The translations under genes and the position numbers were made by a program. Shown here in pieces: positions 53,527-63,380 of a DNA stretch of 64,000 nucleotides; position 1 is the first letter of the stretch, and the number at the start of each line of letters is the position of its first letter. The notes under the pieces are model-generated. The model was not told the DNA's origin. It made no database searches and saw nothing but the letters and a program-made list of their open reading frames with translations. Source of the stretch: Emiliania huxleyi CCMP1516 (Eukaryota; Haptophyta; Isochrysidales; Noelaerhabdaceae); NCBI RefSeq assembly GCF_000372725.1, contig NW_005195801.1:451352-515351 (forward strand), read 5' to 3'.

Positions 53527-53844
53527 TCCGTCAAGTAGGCGCGTGCCGGCACGGCAGCCGGCCGACTGTCGTAAGCCCGAGGAAAGAGAAAGAAGAATTT
53601 TCCAGCAACTCACTCGCACGACACTAGGCACGGGACTGGCGCGCACTGGCACTAATACAGGTACACCAGAGAAATAAAAAGAAATTCTGGTTACTCCGCC
53701 TCGTTTTCTTTCTTTCTTCCCAATGTTGATGAAACTGAAGCCCAACGAAGCCCAACCCGAGCGAGAGAACCCAGGGGCCCGAATTATATTAAAACAGCGT
53801 AATTACCAAAGTCGTCCCGACCCGGGGCGTCGTCGGCGCGTAAC

Positions 53845-54054
53845 ATGTCGAGCTTTCAGGCGCAGGGTCTGTTCGACTCGCTGCTCCTCACCTGGGAGAG
53901 CCTCGCCTGGGACAGTTACAAGGAGGCCCTCTTTGCCGCTCAAAAGGCCGCCGCTGCAGCCAGAGGCGGCGCCTCAGCGGCAGCAGCGGGACCAGCCGGC
54001 CGCGCCGCTGGAGGCCGCTGCGGGGCACCCGGCGGCTCAGGTCGATGCTCGTAA
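53845..54054 (+). CDS. Small ORF, possibly a first exon
   Basis: ATG 53845, MSSFQAQGLFDSLLLTWESL, then AWDSYKEALFAAQKAAA followed by Ala/Gly low complexity. The first 35 residues look like a genuine amphipathic helix. An inverted R4 copy starts 6 bp after the stop, so the gene may be interrupted by it. A further open stretch at 54292-54414 (EELVQQDPGPGLTHYL, then EIIETAPVTVTLGFVW) beyond R4 might be a later exon. Confidence 0.35.
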   Translation: MSSFQAQGLFDSLLLTWESLAWDSYKEALFAAQKAAAAARGGASAAAAGPAGRAAGGRCGAPGGSGRCS

Positions 54055-54060
54055 TCAATT

Positions 54061-54290
54061 TTACGTCGCGAACTTATTGAGCACTTGAGCACTGGATAGG
54101 GTCGATTCCGCATGGTACGGGACCCCTCGATCGTCTCGCCCTCCCTCACTGGTGTGTTCATTGGGGGGGGTCATAACAAACACGGTATAGGATCGAGGTG
54201 CACGCTGCCCGAGGCAGTGTCGTCCCCCCTCTCCATCAGCTCACAGTGAGACGTCGGCGGCGATGGCGGTGTGACCGATCGAGCTACAAG
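54061..54290 (-). repeat. Dispersed repeat R4 (inverted copy)
   Basis: Reverse complement of 45775-45990, including the agacgatcgaggggtcccgt block and the G-run. It lies between two short coding-like stretches. Confidence 0.85.
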
Positions 54291-54926
54291 AGGAGCTTGT
54301 TCAGCAGGATCCAGGACCAGGTCTGACGCACTACCTCACTGGGCCTGAGATCATCGAGACAGCGCCCGTCACCGTCACTCTCGGGTTTGTGTGGAGTCGA
54401 ACCACTCCGGGATGAGCGAGCTCATCGCTTTAAATTGCGCTCTTTCTCACACCTGTTGCAGGCAGCGGAGGATATGTGCGCCAATTTGTTGGAGCAGGGC
54501 ATGAGGGGGGGGGGATTTTAGCCGGTTGGAAAAGCCGAAAAGGTAGAGTAGCAACTGGAGACGTACTACACACTCGAACCTCGCTCCCCACGCATGGTAC
54601 CACGCGAACTTATTAAAATTTAAATAAATCAATAAAACGGTCAAACTCTGAACGAGATAAAATAAATAAAAACGGACACCTCTCTACTGTGTGATGGGTA
54701 AAAAGGAACAGGCCCCCGCCCTTGCGATCTTTGTGCAGGGTTCTTTGTGGGTGTGGTCGGCGACTAGCCGGGGTCGTCCTCCCGCCGGGGGACTAGCTGG
54801 ACTAGCTCTGAACGAGATGGGATTCCTTGACAGCCATTTTATGTGTGTAAATCGCGTAAAGAGGTTTCCCCCTTGTGCTTGTGTGCCAGCCAGAGCCGTT
54901 TGCGATAGGTCCAATCGGGCGGCATG

Positions 54927-55175
54927 CACTTGGAGCACTTGGAGTGCAGTCGGCAACCGCACGCCCAGGACCGGGGAGCTAAGAAGCGCACCCGAGAGGG
55001 GGGACACCGCTCGATCTACTCTCTGGGGTCCCTCAGCGGCGTGCACCTCGATCCTGTACCGTGTTTGTTATGACCCCCCCCCCCCCCCCCTGACCACACC
55101 AGCGAGGGAGGGCGAGACGATCGAGGGGTCCCGTACCATGCGGAATCGACCTTATCCTTCAAGTGCTCAAGCGCA
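54927..55175 (+). repeat. Adjacent copies of R2 (54927-54993) and R4 (55020-55175)
   Basis: R2 and a 5'-shortened R4 stand in the same orientation within 30 bp, the same order as at 31719-31930. The pair may therefore move or be copied as one composite unit. Confidence 0.75.
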
Positions 55176-55332
55176 CACAGTTGGCCAGCTAGTTGGCCAG
55201 ACGATTGGTATCGGGTTGCGCGAGAGTTTTCTTTTTTTGGCGACCGCCGCGGTAGGACGGTACCGCTACGCCAGGACAAGGAATCGAACGGTTCAGCTGC
55301 TGCTGTTCGAGTCGTTCGGCGGGTTCCGGGAA

Positions 55333-55596
55333 GGAAGGGGGTCTCGGCGAGGGATCCTCTGGTGCTCTGGAAGGCGGCGAACGTGCTGCAGAACAAGCTG
55401 ACGCAGGCCCAGCAGTCGCCAGTACCTCGACGAGGTGACTTGCACCACCAAGAATTGGCTAGGGCTGCAGAAGCAGCGTATCTCATACGTTCTTCATTCA
55501 GACAGACAGACGGCCATCGCAGAGCAGATTGTGAATGAGCTTGCCTGTGGCTCGAGGCCTGTGGCGGGGGCGGTCGAGTCGAGTGCACGGAGCTAA
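55333..55596 (+). pseudogene. Degenerate paralogue of the 3272-3514 ORF
   Basis: LWKAANVLQNKLTQAQ in one frame, then after one base YLDEVTCTTKNWLGLQKQRI and IAEQIVNELACGSRP in another. Alignment with the 80-aa ORF at 3272 covers about 55 residues. No start codon before the shared part. Confidence 0.4.
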
Positions 55597-55756
55597 GTGC
55601 CTCGCCGCCCTCGCGGGAGTCGCTTGGCGGCTCCCGTTGTGTACCTGTGTTAGCCCAGTGCGCGCCAGCCCACGGCATTTTTTTTTCTTGCCTGGACTTC
55701 GGCGGTGAGTGCGGATCTGTGCCGTCGGCGAAGGAGCTGAGCGCGCTCTCGCTCAG

Positions 55757-56442
55757 ATGTCATCGGAGCCTTTCGCTACTTCCGCACCCCTGGAGCCGAA
55801 GCTGTACTTTGCCAACGAGCGCACCTTCCTCCACTGGCGCGTGCCCCCCTCCCCCCCCCTCTCGCTCGCGTTGCTTTCGTGCGTCATCTTTGCAATCAGC
55901 TGTTGTGCTTCCTCCGTTCGGCAGGTTGCACGCGTGCCTGACGCTCGCTTCAGTTGGCATGGTTCGCACCCTCGCGCCGCACCTCGGCTGCCGAAGCTTC
56001 TCCTTGAGAGCGCGCACCGCGCCGCCTCAGGTCCTCACCTCGGCCGCTGATCGCGACAACCCGATGCTTCTCTGCATCGGCGTCGCGCTCTCCGGAGTGT
56101 CTCTCTTCCTCATGTGGTGCGATGGATAGTGAGTGATAGACGCGCGACCGCGCGGCACCCGAGCTCTCCCGAGGAGAGCTTCAACGCCCGCCAAGAGCTG
56201 CCCACTTCCCGCCAGGTACGCGTATCGCACCTTCCTCTGGCGCATGGCCCGCATTCGCTCGCGCGCCGCCGAGCGCGCCGACGACCCGGTCTCACCGCTC
56301 GAGGACGCCGCACCGCTGCTCGCGCCTCTGACGCCGTCGGACGGGACGGTAGGTGGGCCCGATTGTTATCTCCGCCTCGGTGGTCGTCGCTCTCGCCGCC
56401 TCGGCAATGCTCGCCTTCTCGTCGTCTCTCGGACCGGCCTAG
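55757..56442 (+). CDS. Vtc1-like (DUF202) membrane protein
   Basis: Small three-helix subunit of the vacuolar transporter chaperone (polyphosphate polymerase) complex. Exons 55757-55836, 55925-56116, 56216-56306 and 56353-56442, 453 nt (150 aa). Conserved start LEPKLYFANERTFLHWLHAC, then LTLASVGMVRTLAP. The second helix is PMLLCIGVALSGVSLFLMW, joined to YAYRTFLWRMARIR. The third is VGPIVISASVVVALAASAML. An extra segment (GCRSFSLRARTAPPQ) follows helix 1. Introns 1 and 3 are GC-AG, intron 3 only 46 nt; intron 2 is GT-AG. Acidocalcisome or vacuole location expected. Confidence 0.85.
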
Positions 56443-56749
56443 CCCTGCGGGATCTCGACACCGCCAGCAGGTCGCTCCCAACGTGCCACGGCAAGAACAC
56501 AGGCGGCCGATCCCTCCGACACGTTTGCCAGCCGGGTGCCCTATACCTGCTGGCCGCTACGGAGAGGACCCGCCTCTGAGGATGTGCTTGCTAGCACTCG
56601 AGTGCACATACACAAATTACACCGTGACTGATCTCTGTCCATCTCCACTGTCGACTCTCTCGTGTAAAGGCGTACGTCCTCGCTCACATACTCTCCCGCG
56701 CGCCGCACACACCGACACGTACCCGGCGCAGATCCTCTCCCTTTGTGTG
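56443..56749. other. 3' flank of Vtc1-like gene
   Basis: About 300 bp between the Vtc1-like stop and the 5' LTR. No gene; it should contain the polyadenylation site, which I cannot pinpoint. Confidence 0.4.
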
Positions 56750-56974
56750 TGCCCTTTCTAGTCATTCTAGTGAATGAATTGACTCGTCCCAGTGGATGTG
56801 TCCGATTTCCGACGTCCCTGTCAAAATGTGCGTGACGTCCGATCCTTTGTAATCGTCTAGAGACGCTGGATACATGAGCACGGAGCCGGCCGCTCCCGGC
56901 CCCACGCTGCGCCCACGGCCCGCGCGGCCGGCGCAGCCGTCCGGGAGCTCAGGCGCTACCGCACCGCTTGCGCA
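56750..56974 (+). repeat. 5' LTR
   Basis: 225 bp, TG...CA ends. The gag start codon (56874) lies inside it. Confidence 0.9.
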
Positions 56975-58643
56975 TGGTAGCGGCCTACGGTCCGCATCCT
57001 GCCGTCCGGCAGCGCAGACGCCGGAGAACCGAGCCCAACACCCTCCGCCCAACCCGGCCCAGAGGCCGCCGGCCGAGGCACCCGCCGCGACGCCGCCCAC
57101 CGGTGTCGCCGAGGCAGGTGCACTCAGCCCCAGCGGGCAGACGCTTGCCGCCGCAGAGCTGGCGTCGCACCAGAGGCAGTGCGCAAGCGCACAGCCTTTG
57201 CCTTTCGTGCAGATGCAGCACCCTGGAGTGCAGCCGCAAATGTACCTGCCGCCCTCGTCTGGCTGCATGCACGGCCAGTCCCTTGCCGACCAGTGGGCCA
57301 GCTGCGCGTCGATGGCCATGCCTTCGCAGGCCTCCGGTTTCGGCTGGCCTGCCGCGCCTGCTCTCATGGACCCCGCTTGGGTGCAGAGCCCGCATGGCTG
57401 CTGCGCGCCCGCCTTCCACGGCTGCGGTTTGGGGCAGGTGCAGCCCTCTTGCGGCTCCTACCTCCACACTGGCGCGCAGCAGCTCTACCCCTGCGGCGGC
57501 GAAGCGTGGTCGCCCTTTACGCAGCAGCACCAGGTGCAGCAGCAGATGCAGCAGCAGCAGCAGGTGATGCAGCAGCAGCAGCAGCACGCCGCCTTTCAAC
57601 CCGGGTTCCCTGCGCCTGGCGCTTCGGCTGCCGCCATTGGCGCTGACCAGGCCGCCTCCGCCGCCCGAGGGCAAGCCGGAGTCGGTGAGCGCGACCCTCA
57701 GGTCGAGGGCCTCGCCTCTCTCCTCGCCCAGGCCGTGCGGCAGAGTGCCGGTGGCGCCAAGGCCAAAGTCAAGGACGTCAGCGCCGCCGAGGCTAACGCC
57801 GTCGCCACCACGCTCGACCCCGCCGACGTCGCCCCTTTCATCGCGCGCTTCAAGAACCTGTGCATCCGGAAGGACCCGCGCTTCGTCAGGCTGTTCGCCC
57901 TCAGCGCCGCCCAGCTGGCGAGCACCATCACTGCAGGCGACGACGAGCTCGCCTACCTCGACGCCTACGTCGCCGGGGCTGTTCAGTGCTGCCTCAAGCC
58001 CGACTCTGACGCTGTCAAGCTCTTTAGAAAGCGCAACGACGGCGGACGTCAAGGCAGCGGCCTCTACCAGCTTCAGAGCATCGCTCGGCTCGCCGTCCTC
58101 AAGCCCGGCGTCGAGATGCAGAACGCCGAGGCCGCCTTCAAGAAGAAGACGTTCTTTGTTGCCGGGATGGGGTTCGTCCCCGCGCAGCTCGCCGCGGAAA
58201 CGCTCAAGGCCGAGTTCGCGCTCCTCACCAACCAGTGCCGATCGCACTTTGACGTCTACCGCGCCATCATCGGCAAGCTTCCCGACCAGATCAGCGGCAA
58301 GCGCGATGCCCTCGCCGACAAGATCAACGAGTGGCAGTCCGGCGGGTTCCCGCCCTGGCACAGCTACGACGCCTTCATCACATACGTCGCCGACCTGCTC
58401 AGCAGCGGGAGCGCCTGCGTCAGCGCCGGCGATGCTGGCCCCGCCGATGCCGGCGCTGGCGGGCTCGAGGCGAACGCTGCTGAGAGGGCCGGCGGTGCCC
58501 CGCGCCCTCCTTGCCTCATCTGCGGCAGCCCCGACCACGGCAATCACCCCCCATGGGTGCCCTTTCTAGTCATTCTAGTGAATGAATTGACTCGTCCCAG
58601 TGGATGTGTCCGATTTCCGACGTCCCTGTCAAAATGTGCGTGA
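56874..58643 (+). CDS. Gag-like capsid/nucleocapsid protein of the LTR element
   Basis: ATG 56874, 589 aa. The N-terminus is Pro/Ala-rich, followed by a Gln tract (MQQQQQVMQQQQQ). The capsid-like helical region reads DVAPFIARFKNLCIRKDPRF, FRKRNDGGRQGSGLYQLQSI and FDVYRAIIGKLPDQISGKRD. It ends with the start of a CCHC zinc knuckle (CLICGSPDHGNH) that loses its last Cys, because the reading frame passes straight into the 3' LTR. The pol region has thus been deleted right at the knuckle, and the tail is translated LTR. The protein may still form particles that help move the element if another copy supplies pol. Confidence 0.75.
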   Translation: MSTEPAAPGPTLRPRPARPAQPSGSSGATAPLAHGSGLRSASCRPAAQTPENRAQHPPPNPAQRPPAEAPAATPPTGVAEAGALSPSGQTLAAAELASHQRQCASAQPLPFVQMQHPGVQPQMYLPPSSGCMHGQSLADQWASCASMAMPSQASGFGWPAAPALMDPAWVQSPHGCCAPAFHGCGLGQVQPSCGSYLHTGAQQLYPCGGEAWSPFTQQHQVQQQMQQQQQVMQQQQQHAAFQPGFPAPGASAAAIGADQAASAARGQAGVGERDPQVEGLASLLAQAVRQSAGGAKAKVKDVSAAEANAVATTLDPADVAPFIARFKNLCIRKDPRFVRLFALSAAQLASTITAGDDELAYLDAYVAGAVQCCLKPDSDAVKLFRKRNDGGRQGSGLYQLQSIARLAVLKPGVEMQNAEAAFKKKTFFVAGMGFVPAQLAAETLKAEFALLTNQCRSHFDVYRAIIGKLPDQISGKRDALADKINEWQSGGFPPWHSYDAFITYVADLLSSGSACVSAGDAGPADAGAGGLEANAAERAGGAPRPPCLICGSPDHGNHPPWVPFLVILVNELTRPSGCVRFPTSLSKCA

Positions 58644-58782
58644 CGTCCGATCCTTTGTAATCGTCTAGAGACGCTGGATACATGAGCACGGAGCCGGCCG
58701 CTCCCGGCCCCACGCTGCGCCCACGGCCCGCGCGGCCGGCGCAGCCGTCCGGGAGCTCAGGCGCTACCGCACCGCTTGCGCA
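58558..58782 (+). repeat. 3' LTR, also the 3' end of the ankyrin gene
   Basis: Apparently identical to the 5' LTR. Read on the minus strand it supplies the last six codons and the stop of the ankyrin-repeat gene. Confidence 0.9.
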
Positions 58783-60451
58783 CATCCGTGAGCTCGAGGT
58801 GTCAAGCCCCACGCCTCCTCTCGGTCCTGCAGCTTCTGAAGCAACGCTGCCGCCGCACCGTGGCCCCGCTCGATCGCGATCTCCAGCGCGGTGCGGCCCG
58901 CCGAATCGCGCGCCGTCGCCTCGAGCCTCAGGCGCGACTCGCCGCAGCGCTCGATGAGCAGGCGCAGCGCACGCACCTGGCGGCCGGCGGGCGGCTCGCG
59001 CCAAAGACGAGAGAAACGTGTGCTCCGGGGTGCCACCTCGCCGGAGAGGGGACTGTGGGCAAGCATCTAGGTCCAGCCGCGCCCCTCCCATGTCTGCGAC
59101 GAGGTGCAAGGCGGTGGAGCGGTCGGGAGTGGTCGCGGTGAGGTCCGCCGCGCTGAGGTGCGGCAGGAGGAGCTCGAGGAGCGCCGGCTTGTCCCACGCG
59201 CCTGCGAGCGGGGGGGGGGGGGGGGGCTGGGCCCCCAGGGACCCTAAGGGCGGCGAGTGAAGTCGCTGCGACGCTGCCTGCCACCGCCTAGAGAGGAGCG
59301 CAAGAGGAGCAGACGACAGGCGAGAGAGGAGCCAGAGGAGCGAGCGAGCGCAAGAGAGGCGAGAGGGGGCGAGAGGGGTCGAGAGGGGTGTAAGGCGGCA
59401 GCGTACAGAACTTGTGGTGCGCAGAGAGCCCAAACGCGTCCCTGCCCGCCGGCTCCACGCTGCCGCAGGCGAGGAGCCGCGCCACCTCGGCCTCGTCGCC
59501 AGGCCACTCGACGAGCTTGCTGAGAGCGGGTCTGCGCCCCGCCGTTGCTGGCGCCGAGGGCGGACTGGCGGCCGCACCAGCGCCGCTCGACGGCGGCGCC
59601 TCACTGGCTGCTGGTGCGGCTGCCCGCCGTGCCGCGATCCGCGCAGCGGCAGCGGCGAGCTGCTCGCTATCGCCGATTCCTCCATGGCGCGGTGGCGGCG
59701 GTGGCGGCGGTGGCGGCGGTGGCGGCGGTGGCGGCGGTGGCGGCGGTGGCGGCGGTGGCGGCGGTGGCGGCGGTGGCGGCGGCGGCGGCGGTGGCGGGAT
59801 TCCTCCCGCCCCTCTACCCCGCCTGTCGGCGATTGCCTCGGCGAGGTCGTTTGCCAGAGCCACTCGCATACTAGCGAACGCGGCGTGGTCCGGCTCCACT
59901 GCAGCGGCCGCGCCTTCGACAGACCTCGTGGCTCTTTTGGGCAGCGACTCGGCGTCCGGGAGACCGAAGCGGGCGGGATTCGACCCTTGCTGCTCGGCGA
60001 CAGCCGAGGCGGAGCGGCCCCAACGGTCGACTGCGAAAGCGGAGGCACCGGCGGAGAGGAGTGCGGCCACGCAGGAGCTGCTGTCACCCGCCACGGCCAC
60101 GTGCAGTGGTGTCTCTTCCCACTCGTTGCGCTGGTCCACGCTGAGGCCGGCTGCGAGCAAACGCAAGAGGGACGTCAGTGCATTCGACGACGCGGCCACG
60201 TGGAGCGCGCTCATGCCATGTGCGCTCTTCGCACTGACGTCTGTCCGCCCATCGCACAGCAGAGCATCGACACACTTCGCCTCGTCGGAGGCACACGCCC
60301 AGTGCAGCGCCGGCATGGCGTGGCGACCGTCGCGTGCGTTTGGGTCGGCGCCGCCGGCGAGCAGGGCTGCGAGCGCTTCAGCGTCGCCGCGCATGGCGGC
60401 GTCCAGGACAGCGTCGGCAGTGTCCTCGGCCGTGTTGTTGTCGGCCGTCAT
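58764..60451 (-). CDS. Ankyrin-repeat protein with LTR-derived stop
   Basis: ATG 60451. Exons 60451-59407, 59201-59065 and 58976-58764, 1395 nt (464 aa). Ankyrin units: DPNARDGRHAMPALHWACAS, DVSAKSAHGMSALHVAASSN, SVDQRNEWEETPLHVAVAGD, TTPDRSTALHLVADMGGARL and ARDSAGRTALEIAIERGHGA. A long polyproline tract (from a GGT/GGC minisatellite) splits the repeats. Intron 1 is GT-AG, intron 2 GC-AG. After DREEAWGLTPRAHG the frame enters the LTR at 58782 and stops at 58764, so the original C-terminus is lost. A protein-protein adaptor by family. Confidence 0.8.
59689..59797 (+). repeat. (GGCGGTGGC)n minisatellite inside the ankyrin gene
   Basis: About 12 near-perfect 9-bp units, encoding about 36 consecutive prolines on the minus strand. 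Likely variable in length between strains. Confidence 0.95.
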
Positions 60452-61029
60452 CCTAGCCGCCAGCGCGCGCTTGGCATGGGTTTGGGCCCCAGGAGGGGAG
60501 GGGAGCCTCCGCCCCCGCTCGAGACAAAGAAGGAGAATCCCCCTGCCTGTCTCGCGTCCACCCCATACCGCGTTGGTGTCCACCTCCTTCTTCCCACATT
60601 CATGTACTTACTTGCAGGATCTCTGCGGGAGACGCGCGGCGAGGCTAAGTCCTAAGACCGGCTGACGTGGTGACCGCTCTAGAGAGCCTGCTCCTCATGC
60701 CCTGCTTGCTCCCGCCGCGCGCCGGACACCAGTCACCACACACCAGACGGCCGCGCGAAGGTCCATCCATCTTTGTTTTGTTCCAAGGCTGCCGGCCCAG
60801 TGTCGTGCAAAATCCCTGTGTGGTGGCGGCCGTCCTCCGCCTTTATCTCTAACGCTCTGTTTTCTTTCTTTCTGGCGCGCACTGGAACAACACAAGTGAC
60901 AAGACATAAGTACACCTACAGCTACACCGAATTTTACACGAAGAACCTGTACACCCGACAGAAACACAAACCCGGCCGCGGTCGAAAAAAGGTTGCTGCG
61001 AGAATTGGCGAGCGCAACGCCGGGGGCGA
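60452..61029. other. Gap with partial R3
   Basis: 5' flank of the ankyrin gene and 3' flank of the dehydrogenase gene. A diverged inverted R3 piece lies at 60793-60870. No gene. Confidence 0.5.
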
Positions 61030-62212
61030 TCAGCTCGTCGCCCGCGCCTCGAGCTCCAGCAGGAAGGCGCTCCAGTCCATCGGCGCCTCCTCCCCGCGGG
61101 CGGCACGCGCATCGAGCAGCCCGCTCACCTAGTCGTGCAAAGGGGTCGGGGTAGGTCAGCCTCTCCAGCACCCTAGCAGCGTGGAGCGAGCTGCCACCCC
61201 AGCTCGCCTCCCCCAGCACGCCGTCCAGCACCGGAAGCGGAGCCCCCGGGCGAGGCGGATCGGGCGAGGAGTTGGAGGAAGAGCCGCCCGCCTCGTCGAC
61301 CAGCCCTCGCATCAGCCGCAGGTCTTTCTGCGCCACCTCGAGCGCCGCCCCCACCGGCCGACCGTCGCCGCCGAAGCTCCTGCTCACCATCTTGTCGCAG
61401 TACAGGTCCACCAGGTTGGGCGCCGGCAGCACGTGAGAGGTCCAGTCGCGCAAAGAGTCGCGTGGCAGCCCCGCCGCGTCGAGGAGGAGGAGCGCCTCGC
61501 CGAGCACCTGCCCGAAGCCGTACACCATGAGGTTGGTGCACAGCTTGTACAGCGCAGACGCGCCCGCGTCGCTCTCCGACAGCACGCGCGCGTGCTTGCT
61601 CCAGAGCGGCGCGACGCGCTCCGCGAACACGCGCGCCGGGTGCGAAGAGAATAGAGCGGCGTCCGCGCCCGCAGCAACCCCCGGAGCCTCGCCGGCTGCT
61701 GCCACCCAGCTGCATAACTGGCCGGCAGCGGCGTGCGGCGGCCGGCCTGTGACGGGCGCGTTGACAAAGGCGCCGCCGGCCTCGTGGACCAGACGCGCCA
61801 GCTTGCGCGCGACCGGGGCAGAGATGGTGGCGCAGTTGGCGAGGAGGAAGGGTGGGGCTGCCGCCGTCTGGTCGCGGTGAAGAAGCTTGAGGCACGCGGT
61901 GAAGAAGCCCTCGGTGGAGTCATCGCCAAAGAGCATCGCGACTATGACGACGCCACTCGGGTTTCGGAGCGCCGCAGCGGCAACCTCATCCACCGTGGCG
62001 GCGACCGTCGTGCGCAAGGTCTTGTCGCCAGATGCCTGCTCGGAAACGCGAGCCGCAACATATTCCGCCTTGGCCGGCGTGCGGTTGTACAGGACCAGGT
62101 CGGAGAAGATCGCCCCGCCGCTCGTACCGATTCGTTCGGCCATGGCGGCGCCCATCGCGCCCAGGCCCACAAAGACCGCAGTGGGTCGAGCGGAGTCGTC
62201 GGATTGCGACAT
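61030..62212 (-). CDS. Beta-hydroxyacid dehydrogenase (3-hydroxyisobutyrate dehydrogenase-like)
   Basis: NAD(P)-dependent oxidoreductase of the HIBADH/GLYR family. ATG 62212; exon 1 62212-61172; 43-nt GT-AG intron; exon 2 61128-61030, 1140 nt (379 aa). Rossmann motif VFVGLGAMGAAMAERI near the start, then LYNRTPAKAE, the substrate-binding AFVNAPVTGRPPHAAAGQL and the catalytic-lysine helix SALYKLCTNLMVYGFGQVLG. The exon-2 end MDWSAFLLELEARATS looks like a natural C-terminus. The exon-1 frame instead runs on through low-quality sequence, which is why I place the short intron. Substrate uncertain; no organelle presequence is evident. Confidence 0.85.
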
Positions 62213-63189
62213 ACAATGCCGTCAGCCTCTTTGGCACGAGCACAGGGGGTAACACGCTTGGCGGCGCCGCCAGAGATTCGGGCTGTCCGCCGCGCTTTCT
62301 TTTCTTTAAAATACTGCCACGCTTGACGGGCTTGTCACCAGCTGTCGTTGCTGCTGTCGTTGCTTTGTCATTGCTGGTGTCGTTGCTGCTGTCGTAACCA
62401 TCCCCCGACTGGTCCAACTGTGACTGCTGCTGTAATTGCGCGGCTGTCATTCCTGCTGTCATTGCTGCTGTCGCTGTCGTTGCTGCTGTCATTGCTGCTG
62501 TCATTGCTGCTCTCATGAGCACCCCGTAGGACAGTGTCACAATGGGATGCGGTGCCACTCACGAGAGAGGCAGGACACTCAAGATATACACGCACGCGCG
62601 CGCGACCGCTCACTCGCACGCCCGACGCCACATGAGAAACCCTCTCAACAGTAGCCACGCACCGTCAGCAGCAGCGGGCGTGAGTCACAGAATCTGCACA
62701 ACCCTTGCCCTCCTTCCTCCAGCATGTGCCGTGATGGGCTCCAGCGCTGGTTCATCTGCCGCTCGCGAACGGCGTCAATCATCAACCGCGAGGATTGGGA
62801 CCTTGAAATCCACGTCGCAAGCAAACGCGCAGAGCATTGAGCAACACACCTCGGGTATTGAACCTCTTGGCCATTGCCGAGCCACAACACAAGGCGTTGA
62901 TCAGGAACTCTCATGTAGAGAGCTCGGCTCTGCTACAAGAAAGCAGGCTCGCCCTACACAGAGAAATTCTGAGATAGAGGAGCAGGAGTTTTGCAAAATG
63001 TGAGAGAGAGATTGTTTTGTTAGAAAATGTGTGAGACGGTACAAACGCTGCTGTGCGTCAAGCGCTGAGAGCTACATCCACGCGCACCGGTGTCTTATTT
63101 TAGTCCATGGGGTGTAATGCACAGATGGGTGGGTGGGCGGTTGGGCCCCTTTGCTGGTGCCTGTCACTAGGGCTATGGCTGCCTCACTG

Positions 63190-63202
63190 TGGCGCTGCCT
63201 CG

Positions 63203-63247
<45 letters not shown>

Positions 63248-63380
63248 TCACTCGCAGGGTCCCGCGCTGACATTGTCACCGCCTGTCGCTGGCGTTCACT
63301 GGCTTCACTGCGCTGTCACTCGCAGGGTCCCGCGCTGACATTGTCACCGCCTGTCGCTGGCGTTCACTGGCTTCACTGTC
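63190..63380 (+). repeat. (CTGTCG)n plus two-copy tandem repeat
   Basis: About ten GCTGTC units, then 'ggtcccgcgctgacattgtc' with 'ctgtcgctggcgttcactgg' present twice, about 69 bp apart. Confidence 0.85.

Larger units (their letters stand above)
56750..58782 (+). mobile_element. Non-autonomous LTR retrotransposon (LTR-gag-LTR)
   Basis: Two 225-bp direct repeats (56750-56974 and 58558-58782), each starting TGCCC and ending TTGCGCA, look identical base for base. A primer-binding site TGGTAGCGGC follows the 5' LTR immediately, as expected for priming by an initiator-Met-type tRNA. Only a gag-like frame lies inside; there is no protease, integrase or polymerase and no polypurine tract before the 3' LTR. 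The 5-bp flanks differ (gtgtg and catcc), so no target duplication is visible. Confidence 0.85.

Noticed and set aside
55980..56033. Extra intron in Vtc1-like exon 2 between two CACCTCGGC copies
   Set aside because: A short direct repeat is present, but no AG precedes the second copy and the in-frame reading continues naturally, so I kept it as coding.
56745..58787. Target-site duplication of the LTR element
   Set aside because: The five bases outside each LTR (gtgtg and catcc) do not match, so I do not claim one.
59412..60665. Two plus-strand ORFs of over 400 aa with poly-Gly or poly-Arg/Trp
   Set aside because: Antisense to the ankyrin gene, which has the recognisable repeats; caused by GC-rich codons and the 9-bp minisatellite.
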